Source: Nitrospira sp. MA-1 (GTDB lineage: Bacteria; Nitrospirota; Nitrospiria; Nitrospirales; UBA8639). From it: a stretch of DNA of 64,000 nt. Location of the stretch: assembly GCA_032139905.1 (NCBI GenBank), contig JAQJDB010000007.1, positions 1,674,001 to 1,738,000 of the forward strand, given 5' to 3'. The notes below the pieces were generated by a model. The model saw nothing but the letters and a program-made list of their open reading frames with translations. It did no database searches and was not told the origin of the DNA. Made by a program: the position numbers and the translations under genes. Below, in pieces: positions 50,518 to 59,900 of this stretch. How positions within the stretch are numbered: position 1 is the first letter of the stretch; each line of letters opens with the position of its first letter.

Positions 50518-51231
50518 CTACACCAGTCCTGGCCAGCTATAGTTTAGGTGAATCGCCTTGGCCTCATCGATGATGGCCGGTTGGGTTTGTAATCGAGCCG
50601 AAATTGTCACAACTTTGGAAGAGCCCGATCCGTTGAGTTGATAGAGAAACCAGGGAGCAGTCCCCGCCCCGCCCTGCACCACTGAGTCCACAAGCCATTG
50701 GACAGTCGCCCCTGAACTGTGCCGAATGGTCGCCCGAAATAATTGTTGAGTGTTGCTCTGATCAATGTAGGCGTTGTCATGTCCTTGCGGATAATAGAGA
50801 TACGCCTGCTTGGGGAAAACTTCAAGTGTTGGTTGAGGAAGCGGCTCGGGTCCATTTCCCATCAAAGTGACAAAAGCATAGGCTTTCCGAAAAGGGCTTT
50901 CCGCCGCAGTGGCGATGATAATGTCAGTTGTCCCATGAGCAAGGCTGCCTTTCGGAGGAGCGACATATAAGCCGGTCGGATCAATCGAACCAGACCCGGG
51001 ATTTCCTGCAGGATCCTGAACGGCCCAATTCACCTTACTGCTCATCCCGTTATACACCGAAGCTTGAAATCGGACCTGGGTATTCACAGGATCGCCATAT
51101 CGTTCATCACGAAAATACACTTCAGCGTTGGCCGGCCAGACCTCTACTTCAATTTGATGCTGACAGACGATCTGATGGTAGACCTGGTAGGTCGGATGGG
51201 AATGACGACATGGTGCAGTGTGAACCGGCAC
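50518..51231 (-). CDS. Ig-like/BIG-type beta protein of the cluster
   Basis: 237 aa, GTG start at 51231 with AAAGG upstream. A His/Cys N-terminus (MPVHTAPCRHSHP) is followed by two beta-sandwich modules of about 95 residues each, both with an F.A....G....V.W.V motif (FQASVYNGMSSKVNWAVQD and FRATIRHSSGATVQWLVD), as in bacterial Ig-like domains. Such domains are usually extracellular, but no signal peptide is present here. Function unknown. Confidence 0.72.
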   Translation of the reverse strand: MPVHTAPCRHSHPTYQVYHQIVCQHQIEVEVWPANAEVYFRDERYGDPVNTQVRFQASVYNGMSSKVNWAVQDPAGNPGSGSIDPTGLYVAPPKGSLAHGTTDIIIATAAESPFRKAYAFVTLMGNGPEPLPQPTLEVFPKQAYLYYPQGHDNAYIDQSNTQQLFRATIRHSSGATVQWLVDSVVQGGAGTAPWFLYQLNGSGSSKVVTISARLQTQPAIIDEAKAIHLNYSWPGLV

Positions 51232-51267
51232 GGCTAACCTTTCTCTATCATTTGCTCACGAGGACAT

Positions 51268-51696
51268 CTACATTGTGTCGACGTGTTCCTCAAAGTCATC
51301 GTCCGGGAGATCAACGGAACAATTGGCAATCTTCCCGAAGAGTTTGCCATTGAAGCTTAGCTTGGATTTACATCCAACCTTCCCCTCCAGTTGCGTCGTG
51401 ATTCCTTTTGTGCCTAGGACCCCGGCTAATTGCACATTGGCCCCTTCAACCGCGACGGTAAATGGAGAAAGCTTTATACCAAAACTGCCAATCGAAGCCA
51501 CCGTATGGATTCCACCGGCCCGCCGGAGAAACGGAATCGAAAGATTGATCGGGATCTCGCTGACCTGTACCGAAATTGAACTCACCTGCGCGACAAAAGA
51601 TCCTTTGACCTTTGTGGCAAAGGCGATTGGTTCGGTTTTAGCCTGGACAGAAAAATCCGGGCAACTCTCCATACCCAGTTGGCCTTTGAAATTCAC
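51268..51696 (-). CDS. 142-aa beta-rich cluster protein
   Basis: GTG start at 51696 with AGGAGGA upstream; the GTGA overlaps the stop of the 68-aa gene. Alternating hydrophobic pattern throughout (FVAQVSSISVQVSEIPINLSI, GVLGTKGITTQLEGKV), an acidic tail and three cysteines. Looks like a beta-sandwich or beta-roll structural protein. The antisense frame is open but is a shadow. Not recognised. Confidence 0.68.
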   Translation of the reverse strand: MNFKGQLGMESCPDFSVQAKTEPIAFATKVKGSFVAQVSSISVQVSEIPINLSIPFLRRAGGIHTVASIGSFGIKLSPFTVAVEGANVQLAGVLGTKGITTQLEGKVGCKSKLSFNGKLFGKIANCSVDLPDDDFEEHVDTM

Positions 51697-51899
51697 GTAG
51701 ACTCCTCCTGTGCTGTCTGCTGAGTCGTCATCCCATCCGGATAGACCCGCTCGGCCAGATCACTACACATTGCATCAATCCGTTCATTCAAATGTTCAAA
51801 CCCCTTCAAGGATTGACAAATTTCTTCACAGTTTTCCCCTTCAATCTCAAACGAGACAAAGGGACCAAGTTTAATTCGAAGAACCATATTGGCCGCCAT
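51693..51899 (-). CDS. 68-aa small cluster protein
   Basis: AAAGGTGAT before the ATG. Begins with a beta segment (MVLRIKLGPFVSFEIEGENC) and continues as a helix (EEICQSLKGFEHLNERIDAMCSDLAERV) with cysteines, ending in a polar tail. Coupled by a 4-bp overlap to the 142-aa gene. Function unknown; possible small partner or chaperone for it. Confidence 0.68.
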   Translation of the reverse strand: MAANMVLRIKLGPFVSFEIEGENCEEICQSLKGFEHLNERIDAMCSDLAERVYPDGMTTQQTAQEEST

Positions 51900-52000
51900 T
51901 CTATCACCTTTAGTAAAAAATGAAACCGGGGTATATAAATAAGGGCGTTCCCCTTAATACATTGCTTCCCCTTAATTTGACCTGGCCATACCGCCCTTAA

Positions 52001-52708
52001 TTACTTCGATTTCCTTGAATCCTGGCGACGCACCGGACGCTTGCCGTTTCCATTCCTGGGTTTCATCGTTCCGGTCTCATTGGCCTTCTTTTTCGCCATA
52101 CCATGACCATTCGTCTGGACGTGCCCATTACCAGGCTTGTCGTTCACCTGACTCAGGTTTCTATCTGCCTCTCGCAAGAATTTCACAATCTGATCCATGG
52201 AATGTAACATGACTCCAAGCGTGTCTTTTTGTTGCCGATCAAGATTTTTGTATAAATCTTCAAGCTTTCGTTCAAGTTCCTGCCCGTCACTGGAAGTGCG
52301 GTATTCTTTGCCACGTTCCCGTAGAACCGTTCCGAACTGATCCAGGATGGAGATCACACCAAATAAAATATCCAACGTTACGTCCTGTGCTTCCTGGCCA
52401 CGAGGATATGGGTGCGGACGGCAATGGGAACAAGCCAGAACCTGTTCACCTAACCCCATACTCCATCTGGCGAAAAGAGCCGATCGGGAATCGTCAGCAA
52501 TATTCGAACATCCCCGACGATGGAGTTTCCCATAAACAGGATCGAATTGATACGGGGCCATGGCCGCTTCCGCTTGGCCATCAATTCGCAACAGGGGGCG
52601 CGCATCGCTGACCTTTCCTTGAGATCGTAGCTCCTGAAGGGCAATCGCAAACACATCACCCCAATACACTTCTGTGCTTCCCGATGCATCCTCAGGAAAA
52701 CGTCCCAT
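52001..52708 (-). CDS. 235-aa cluster protein with Cys/His motif
   Basis: Start ATG 52708 (weak Shine-Dalgarno). A conserved-looking centre, YGKLHRRGCSNIADDSRSALF, is followed by LACSHCRPHPYPRG with a CxxC/H cluster that could bind metal. Then a helical region, VTLDILFGVISILDQFGTVL, and a coiled-coil segment (LERKLEDLYKNLDRQQKD). The tail is Lys/Arg-rich and disordered. Not recognised. It is the second gene of the operon after the isoprenoid-synthase-like gene. Confidence 0.7.
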   Translation of the reverse strand: MGRFPEDASGSTEVYWGDVFAIALQELRSQGKVSDARPLLRIDGQAEAAMAPYQFDPVYGKLHRRGCSNIADDSRSALFARWSMGLGEQVLACSHCRPHPYPRGQEAQDVTLDILFGVISILDQFGTVLRERGKEYRTSSDGQELERKLEDLYKNLDRQQKDTLGVMLHSMDQIVKFLREADRNLSQVNDKPGNGHVQTNGHGMAKKKANETGTMKPRNGNGKRPVRRQDSRKSK

Positions 52709-52824
52709 AACTCTATGTGCGCCTGACCACCGGGCTTCCTCTTCCTTAAACGTTTGCCTCTGTGAAAATGGAACAAACCGGACACACCATTTCCTAAACG
52801 ATCCTGATCCTTCTTCCTGGGGGC

Positions 52825-53736
52825 TTAATCATAGACTGCCCAGGCCAACTCTCGATGTATCCTTTGCAAACGATGTTTCTTGAGACGGGTCGCAAAATAT
52901 TTTGTCAAAAAGGCAATCAGCAAATCCCGCCCCGAACCTTCTGGTAGCCCCTGACGCAAACGGGCAATATGGCCTTGAAAGATCCGACGAAGAGTGCGTT
53001 CGGGGTCGGCAACCTGATTGAGATAGGTCACCCGATGATAATGCAAGTCTGAATAGCAATCCCCGTGATCGTCAATATGCATAATCAAGGAGCCTGCGAG
53101 ATAGATCATACTTAAATAATGCAGAGGAACCGCTGGGACTAAAAATCCTGTTAGAACTAAAATAGCATGGCCGCTTCGGTTCCTGGCACTTTCCCGTAAA
53201 ACCCGCAATTGTTCTCGGCGGGGACGTGAGCGAATGATCTCAGGATCAGAGCGGAAGGTCACATCCCGTTTTTGCGCTTGAAATAGCAGCAGGATGGCTT
53301 GCCGAAGTAAAGGATCCAAGACATCCCGTTCAGCAAACAAACGAGCTATAATCACATAAAACAGTTTTTCTCGATCCGTTTGAATCTCAAACCAACCCTT
53401 GGTCAAAAGGTCATCCATCCGATCAATATAGGAATGAGCAACATCCAAGCCAAAGTCATCAATAAAGCTATCCGCAAGGAAACAACAACCCCCGAACAAA
53501 CTGCCAATCATTTGCCGACGCGCATCATAGGGAAATCCCGCAATTTCCGCGCAGGCATGTCCCACAACGGTCATCTTGGCACTCAGTTCCATCATCTTCC
53601 GGTATTCATCCTGGCGTTGTTCAAAAAGATCGGGATAATACTCCAGCACTAACGGCTTCAGAAAGACCACTACCTGTTTCCGATAAAAACTGAACAATTG
53701 ATCAAGAGGCGTATGGAGGGATTGGGACGCGTACAT
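52825..53736 (-). CDS. Class I isoprenoid-synthase-fold protein
   Basis: 303 aa, all-helical. Two Asp-rich motifs are present at the expected places: DDFGLD (residues 93-98) in LADSFIDDFGLD, and DDHGD (222-226) in LIMHIDDHGDCYSD. They are about 129 residues apart, as in polyprenyl and terpene synthases that bind Mg2+ and diphosphate. The rest is divergent, so prenyltransferase, terpene cyclase or a regulatory relative cannot be told apart. First gene of the cluster, 35 bp after a good promoter. Confidence 0.75.
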   Translation of the reverse strand: MYASQSLHTPLDQLFSFYRKQVVVFLKPLVLEYYPDLFEQRQDEYRKMMELSAKMTVVGHACAEIAGFPYDARRQMIGSLFGGCCFLADSFIDDFGLDVAHSYIDRMDDLLTKGWFEIQTDREKLFYVIIARLFAERDVLDPLLRQAILLLFQAQKRDVTFRSDPEIIRSRPRREQLRVLRESARNRSGHAILVLTGFLVPAVPLHYLSMIYLAGSLIMHIDDHGDCYSDLHYHRVTYLNQVADPERTLRRIFQGHIARLRQGLPEGSGRDLLIAFLTKYFATRLKKHRLQRIHRELAWAVYD

Positions 53737-54199
53737 GAAAAAAACATCTCGTTAGAACGAAAGGGTTGCTATTATAAAGCGTTGAAGCGAAACTTTAAAT
53801 ATTTCCCAATGAATCTTGAGAAAAAAGATTAAATTTAACCCAAAGCTATATAATGCAACGGTTATGCCTTCAGACAGACATGCAAATGTGAATAAGTGTG
53901 AGCCGGCGAAGATTCGTGTCTCACCCAAAATTTCCACCAAATGAAAGGGTTTTATCAGAATTCTGGCAAACACGAACTCTACCGGAAGAAAAGACTCACG
54001 GGATCCGTGAGGGAATGTTGTAGGCATTCAACTTCACTGCACTGATGTAAAAAGCCTCAACATCATACTTTGAAATCCCTTAGAAGCCGAGATACTTTAC
54101 GACACAAAAACAATTGGTGGGTTGCAGGTTGTCCAATACAAAACAAGATTGGATCAGACTTCGAAGTTGACAGAAAAGTTATTTTCTCCTACCCAAAAC
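53737..54199. other. 463-bp region without convincing gene
   Basis: Holds the cluster promoter (53771-53799). The rest is AT-rich. A 91-codon minus-strand frame (53752-54027) overlaps the promoter and has no Shine-Dalgarno sequence, so I do not call it. No repeat or clear terminator seen. Confidence 0.5.
53771..53799 (-). promoter_or_regulatory. Sigma-70-like promoter of the isoprenoid-linked cluster
   Basis: On the minus strand TTTAAA, a 17-bp spacer and a perfect TATAAT, ending 34 bp before the ATG at 53736. Four of six and six of six matches to consensus. Confidence 0.6.
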
Positions 54200-55351
54200 T
54201 CAATCCGGTTTGGCCACTGGATTTTTTTCGGCGTCTGTAGAGCCATGCAATTGAGCCCTGGTGTCTAGTTCGTGGGCTTTTCGCCCGCCCCTCGCCGTCC
54301 GGCATTCGCCTAAATTCCCATGTATCATCACGCTGGCCATTTGAACACAGCGTTCTACCAGGGCAGTTGCGCCCTCCCTGAGTGATTGGGACTTCTGCAC
54401 ATATCGCATATTATTTTGCATGTCTTCCGCACTCCATCCTCGGGAATGGGCAATATAGGGAAACTGCGGGAACTGCACACCGATTTCGGCGAAAAACCCC
54501 AGCAGTTGTCCCGCCACAGCCTGAATATTATCCTGCCCACCCGTAATGATAAACCCGCCCACTTTATTATGAAGCAGATGTGTATCTGAAATCGTTTCTT
54601 GATTCTGTATGCAGTTCATCCGCTCAACCATCTTGAAATAAAGGCTGCTGGCCGCCCCCCACCGAATGGGAGTGGCCAGCACCATGACATCAGCCCAATG
54701 CACCAGACCCTCGTAGACCTGGTCCATCTCATCTTGTGGATCCATCTGCGTAATCGAACAGGGCCAGGTACAGGCCCGTGATGATTTGGAATAAAAACCC
54801 TCGCAAGGGCGAAAAGACAAATCCCGAAGACGCAACAAGCGGGTTTCACAATCTAGATTCTCCGAGGCATGCTTCAGTCCGACTTCAAGCAAATCTTCCG
54901 AGGTACTATAGCGAGGATGATCAGGCGTCATAACCGTCGTGGAAAGCCCGAGAACCCGAATCGGACCTTTTTCCCTGTGGGGAGTTCGAGCAAGCGGATG
55001 GGGTTCATGTGCTTTCCGAGTTCGTTTCGAAATCGCCGTGGACCGAATCAAGACTCGCCCCTCCGCTACTTTCACCTCATAGGCCGGCACCGCGTCTTCT
55101 TCATATCCCGGTTCCCCTTTGCCCGTTCGATAATGAAACTTCCAATAATGCCAGGGGCAGACCACGTACTCCCCGTCCAAGGTTCCTTCACCCAACGGCC
55201 CACCTACATGGTTGCACGCGCCATTGATCGCTCCGAACTCCCCATTGCGGTAGGTTAACGCCACTGGGGTTCGTCCGATCAGCACCTGCTGCACCGGCTG
55301 ATGCTTCAAATCTTCGACACCACCCACATCGATCCAGGTTGAATTCGGCAT
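54200..55351 (-). CDS. Rieske-flavodoxin fusion oxidoreductase
   Basis: 383 aa combining two redox domains. Residues 1 to about 105 form a Rieske [2Fe-2S] ferredoxin with the ligand pairs CNH (46-48) and CPWH (65-68) and the sequence CNHVGGPLGEGTLDGEYVVC. A linker with basic residues (SKRTRKAHEPHP) follows. Residues about 130-340 resemble an NADPH-dependent FMN reductase/flavodoxin (GPIRVLGLSTTV, HWADVMVLATPIRWGAASSLYFKM), with a Cys-containing loop (FRPCEGFYSKSSRACTWPC) that is reminiscent of iron-sulfur flavoproteins. Both domains in one chain are unusual. Role and partner unknown; electron transfer from NAD(P)H via FMN to the Rieske centre is inferred. Confidence 0.88.
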   Translation of the reverse strand: MPNSTWIDVGGVEDLKHQPVQQVLIGRTPVALTYRNGEFGAINGACNHVGGPLGEGTLDGEYVVCPWHYWKFHYRTGKGEPGYEEDAVPAYEVKVAEGRVLIRSTAISKRTRKAHEPHPLARTPHREKGPIRVLGLSTTVMTPDHPRYSTSEDLLEVGLKHASENLDCETRLLRLRDLSFRPCEGFYSKSSRACTWPCSITQMDPQDEMDQVYEGLVHWADVMVLATPIRWGAASSLYFKMVERMNCIQNQETISDTHLLHNKVGGFIITGGQDNIQAVAGQLLGFFAEIGVQFPQFPYIAHSRGWSAEDMQNNMRYVQKSQSLREGATALVERCVQMASVMIHGNLGECRTARGGRKAHELDTRAQLHGSTDAEKNPVAKPD

Positions 55352-55432
55352 GTTGACTCCTGGTAAAAATGAATCGTCAATCTTTTTTTAACGAAAAAAA
55401 CGATTATCACAAACTGGAAAGACCGTGCGACC

Positions 55433-55807
55433 CTATTGCGGAGGCAAATCTCTGCCTTTCGAATCCTCGACGATTAATATACCGCCCATAATCGGATGGA
55501 TTTGGCAGTGGTATGAATAGCGGCCAGGGGGTAGCCCAGGAAGTGTATATGTTTTCCCCGGTGCAACCTTCCCGGAATCAAACAGACACGGTTTCCCTGT
55601 TCCACAATCGTCATGTTGAACGGTATGAGGAGACGCGGTCGCATTAATCCACTCTATGGGAACACCGGCCCAGACCACAGCTTCATGTGGATAATAATAG
55701 GGAGGAAAATGTTCCATCCGGATCGGTTCATTCACAAATTCGGTTCCTGATGTGACAGTGCCTAGCAAGACGATATAGAGAAAAATAACACACTGGAGTG
55801 TTTTCAG
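55433..55807 (-). CDS. Periplasmic cupredoxin, likely CTG start
   Basis: Type I copper protein with ligands His61 (ASPHTVQHDD), Cys101, His104 and Met107 (YHCQIHPIMGG). The start is placed at CTG 55807, seven bases after AAGGAG, giving a normal signal peptide (KTLQCVIFLYIVLLGTVTSG). A TTG at 55897 would add 30 unlike residues with no good ribosome site. The 124-aa form is the usual plastocyanin/amicyanin size. Adjacent to the Rieske-flavodoxin gene, so both may serve electron transfer. Confidence 0.8.
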   Translation of the reverse strand: MKTLQCVIFLYIVLLGTVTSGTEFVNEPIRMEHFPPYYYPHEAVVWAGVPIEWINATASPHTVQHDDCGTGKPCLFDSGKVAPGKTYTLPGLPPGRYSYHCQIHPIMGGILIVEDSKGRDLPPQ

Positions 55808-56989
55808 AGGATATCTCCTTTCCGATTGTATGGTTTTAGGGATTGTACTGTGCCTACTGGTCTCAACCAAGTTCTTAAATAAAGGAAACAGTGGCAAGGA
55901 AGTTCCACGACCTCTCCTTTCTCAAATCCTGAGCTATTAGCCAATTGTCACCTTCTTCATTATAACTGACGCAGCTCCGGGATTTGGATGCCTCAACACA
56001 GAAAGACAGGGAATGTCCCGGGGGAGTATATGGGGATGGGGAAAATGATGCTGAATCAGTCCCTCGTCATACAATGCTAATCCCTTAAGATCAAGCTCCG
56101 GTTCGTCAAACTCATCATGACATAAACCAAAATCGGCAGATCTCTCATTCCCTCTGCCATGCCATCATCCATCATTAGAAGAATGCTTCTTTTCTCCAAA
56201 ACCTCTGCTCACCAGTCCTCAAAGTACACGATTCATCTCACTGAAATTTTTCTGAACGAAATTTGGGTATTTCTTTCAATGAGTTGATTCCACTCTTTAG
56301 ACAAATGACAAACAGAGAAACTGAAAAACTATCGCAATGCGACATTCTTGGCCGATGAAGTCAGGCTTAGCAAGATCATAGGACTTCCAGAAAGGAATTT
56401 TCTTTGCCCCTGTGAGAAAACCGCTGCAGTCGTACCAGTGGAAGTTCTGCGGGTTCGTCCGATGTGCAATCTCAATATTACTCATGCTCGTGAACTCGCT
56501 TCGCGATAACTCAAAATTTCACGCCCTGTCACCGCTCTGTTTTTAATAGCAGGTCTTCCCATACGGCATCTTTGGCGCTTGTCTTGGTCAACTCCAAGAT
56601 TTTCTTCCTTCCCTGTTTTCTATTGAGCGAGATCCAGGTGAATGGGGAGGGAGTATTTCACTTCGGTTGTCTCCCCCCTCACTGGAAACAGTTTTTAAAA
56701 CCTTAGAAAAACACCAAATAAAGAGGGAAAAGCTTACTTTCCCGGGTACACTCCCCACCTCTGAAAGAGAATGCCGCATCTATTACCTTTACATATCCTG
56801 GCTTATTCCCTCAAAAGGGTATCAGGCATAATCAGGAACCTTTGCTTGTAACCAAACCTCCGGGCAGTAAACTCTGATCCCGTGAGGCACGGATCGGATC
56901 GTTCCATTTATAAGCCCACTTGATTCCTAAGCCAAACGGAATAGAATAGTATCACCTTCGACCGGAAAGAAAAGTCAGGACTGAACCGA
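55808..56989. other. About 1.2 kb intergenic region
   Basis: No convincing gene. Two minus-strand frames (56297-56485, 62 codons; 56588-56779, 63 codons) lack Shine-Dalgarno sequences and have no recognised domain. A stem-loop is present near 56875-56894 (GATC-CGTG/CACG-GATC with a one-base bulge). A promoter candidate for the adhesin lies near the end. Confidence 0.5.
56920..56947 (+). promoter_or_regulatory. Candidate promoter of the two-partner-secretion adhesin
   Basis: TTGATT (four of six) and TAGAAT (five of six) with a 16-bp spacer, 42 bp before the GTG start at 56990. Confidence 0.4.
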
Positions 56990-59900
56990 GTGCTTCGCTT
57001 TCCTTTCAAAATCTTCCACAGACAATTGCGAAGGATACTCGTTGCCTTTTTATCCGTTGGGACCTTCGTCATTGTGGATGGAAGTCCGGCTCAAGCTCAA
57101 ACACCACCCATTACTTCATCCGGACTCAATACTCAGGTCAGTGCGCCGAGGCATCTTCCCGGCGGAGCGGTTCAACATGATATTACCGGTGGAACAAGAC
57201 CGGGTGGCGGAAGTAATCTCTTCCATAGCTTTGGGGATTTTGGTGTTCCCACGGACAATATTGCCAACTTCCTGAACGATTCGGGACTTCCGACTTCAAA
57301 CATCCTTAGTCGCGTCACCGGCGGCAATCCATCCAATATTTTTGGAACCATTCAAACCAAGGGTTTCGGAAATGCAAATCTCTTTTTGATGAATCCCGCG
57401 GGAATAGTCTTCGGCCCCAATGCTGCCTTGAATGTGGGCGGGGCTACCCATTTTACGACCGCTGATTATGTGCGGCTTGAAGATGGGGCCCAGTTCACCG
57501 CCCTGCCCGGTGCTCAGGATTCTCTTCTCAGCATTGCTCCGATTGTGGCCTTTGGATTTCTCGGTCCGAATCCAGCCGGCATATCGGTCGAAGGTAGCAC
57601 GTTGTCGATATCCGAAGGCCAACCGCTTTCGCTCATAGGCGGCGACATCACCATTGGCCGAAGCAATCTCACTGCCCCCGGAGGGCAGATTGCCCTGGCT
57701 AGTGTCGGCTCGCCGGGAGAAATCCTGGCGAACACTTTTGACCAGACATCCAATATTCATGGGCATACCATGGGGTCGGGTGGCACTATCAGGATCTCAG
57801 ACCAGTCTGTCATAGATGCCGGCGGAGAGCATGGTGGCAAGATGTTGATTCGGGGTGGTCGATTGGTCCTCGACCATGAATCCCAAATCCGTGCCAATAC
57901 GCTGGGAGCGCAAGACGGTGGCCATGTCGATATTGCCGTAAGCGAGAATGTCCTGATAGCGGGTACAGGTGCGCAAACGGACACCCCGAGCGGAATATTT
58001 GCCAAAACAGAAGGCGGCGGAAAGGGGGGAACGATTACGATCAGTGCAAGCTCTGTGAAGTTGACTGATGGCGGAAACCTGTCAGTGAGCACCCGAGGGG
58101 AAGGGGATGCGGGAACCATTATGGTCAATGCCCCTGATGGCAAGGTCATCCTATCAGGGAGTGATAATCGCTTGACTGATTTTTCGCCTGAGGAAGAGGC
58201 CGTGAGCGGCTTGTTTGCCAACACAGTGGGAACAGGTCGGGCGGGTACCATCACGGTGCAGACCGGGGATCTCACTATAAGTGAAGGGGCTCGCATTTCG
58301 GCCGGCACCTTTGGGCGAGGCAACGGCGATGCAGGAAAACTCTTTATTGCGGCTACAGGAGACGTTCTTCTTTCAGGCACACAAGTCAATGGCAGCACCT
58401 CATCTGGTCTCTTTGCGGGTGCAAGTGAATTGACTCTTCCCGGGAATGGACTTCTGGGTTCCGGCGGAACGATTAACATGACCGGTCAAACTGTCCGGAT
58501 CCTGGATGGGGCGAAAATACATGTCGCCTCAATAGGACAGGAGCAACCGGACATGAACAGGCTCGATAATGCTCCATCGGCCGGGACCGTGAACATTAAG
58601 GCGGCCATGCTGGACCTTACTGGAGCGGAATTGGACGGAAAGGTCATCGACATTATTCCAAGTGAGATAACAGCCAGCGCGACTGGCCCGGCCTCGGCGG
58701 GGCACATTCTGTTGGAAGCAGACAATATCACGATTAAAGATGGAGGGGGCGTCACGGCGGATACGGAATCCATAACCAGAATAGAAAAAACCGGGGATAT
58801 CCAGATACAGGCAAAGGAAAATCTTGTCATCTCGGGAACCGCGGATCGAACGGAGTTTCCACCAAATCTTCTTCCACAAAACACACTTAACCCCCGAACC
58901 GTCGTTCAGAGTGCAGTTCGTGCTCAGACAAAGGGCGTGAATCGCGGAGGCGAAATTCACATCAGTGCAGAAAATCTATTTGTTGACGGCGGAGGCCTCA
59001 TCTCCAATGCGGCTCTTAATGGAGCGGGAGCTGGTGGAAACATACACCTTGACGTCGTAGATACGATTCGATTGTCAGGTGCGTACGAAAAAGTGGACAA
59101 GAACAGGACAATTTTTAGAAGTGAGATTTCTAGTGGGACAGAGGGGCCCGGTCATGGTGGTGACATTTCTATCACGGCCAAAAATGTTGAGATGCTGGAT
59201 GGGGCATGGATTTCATCAAGAACCAGAGGCCGGGGAAGTGGTCATGCCGGCCGGGTGAGTATCACGGCAGAAGAAACCGTTTCTCTCTCCGGATTCATGA
59301 GCGTATATGATCCAGAAATCAATAACACCAGCAAAACCCAGGAAATATCAAGTCGAATTATTGCACGCGCAGAAGAACACGACAATCGGCTAGCGGATTT
59401 ACCTCTTGGTAATGCTGGCGATATCTCGATTACAGCGAAAAATGTCGTGATGAAAGATGGGGCGGAAATCATAGCCCCGTCATCCTCCGGAAGAGTGATA
59501 CCCATAACGGATGCCATAGAGGAAATCGTTGCCAACATGCCAGAAGAACAGCGTCCACGTGCAGGGAATATCACTGTTAAAGCTGATACAATAATCCTAT
59601 CCGGCGCGCGAACGGTTGGAGGATCAGGAAAATTCGGTTGGGCTCCAACCACCATCCGCGCTGGGGTTATCGGACCGGCAGGAACCGGGAATGTTTCACT
59701 GACTGCCAATACTATTGTCATTCGTGATGGGGCCGATATCAGCGCTGAAACTCAATCTAGCACTCAGGGAGTTCAGCGGGGCAACGTGACGATTACCGCT
59801 CATGACAGCTTAACTCTCTCAGGATATCTTTTGCGTACGGAATTTCCAGAAAACCCTATAGGATCAGACCCCTTTCCTGAAGCCAATGGGCGGACGATCA

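Noticed and set aside
51275-51700. 141-codon plus-strand frame opposite the 142-aa cluster gene
   Set aside because: Antisense shadow; the minus-strand frame has an AGGAGGA site and a coupled upstream gene.
52450-52785. 111-codon minus-strand frame overlapping the 235-aa gene
   Set aside because: Basic and low-complexity translation; the 235-aa frame has the Cys/His motif and coherent context.
53752-54027. 91-codon minus-strand frame upstream of the isoprenoid cluster
   Set aside because: It overlaps the promoter, lacks a Shine-Dalgarno sequence and has a low-complexity hydrophobic translation.
56297-56485. 62-codon minus-strand frame
   Set aside because: No ribosome-binding site or recognisable domain; isolated in a 1.2-kb gap.
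56588-56779. 63-codon minus-strand frame
   Set aside because: No ribosome-binding site or family resemblance.
57757-58884. Two long antisense frames (57757-58479, 58486-58884) within the adhesin gene
   Set aside because: They arise from the biased codon use of the repeats; plus-strand translation is the coherent one.
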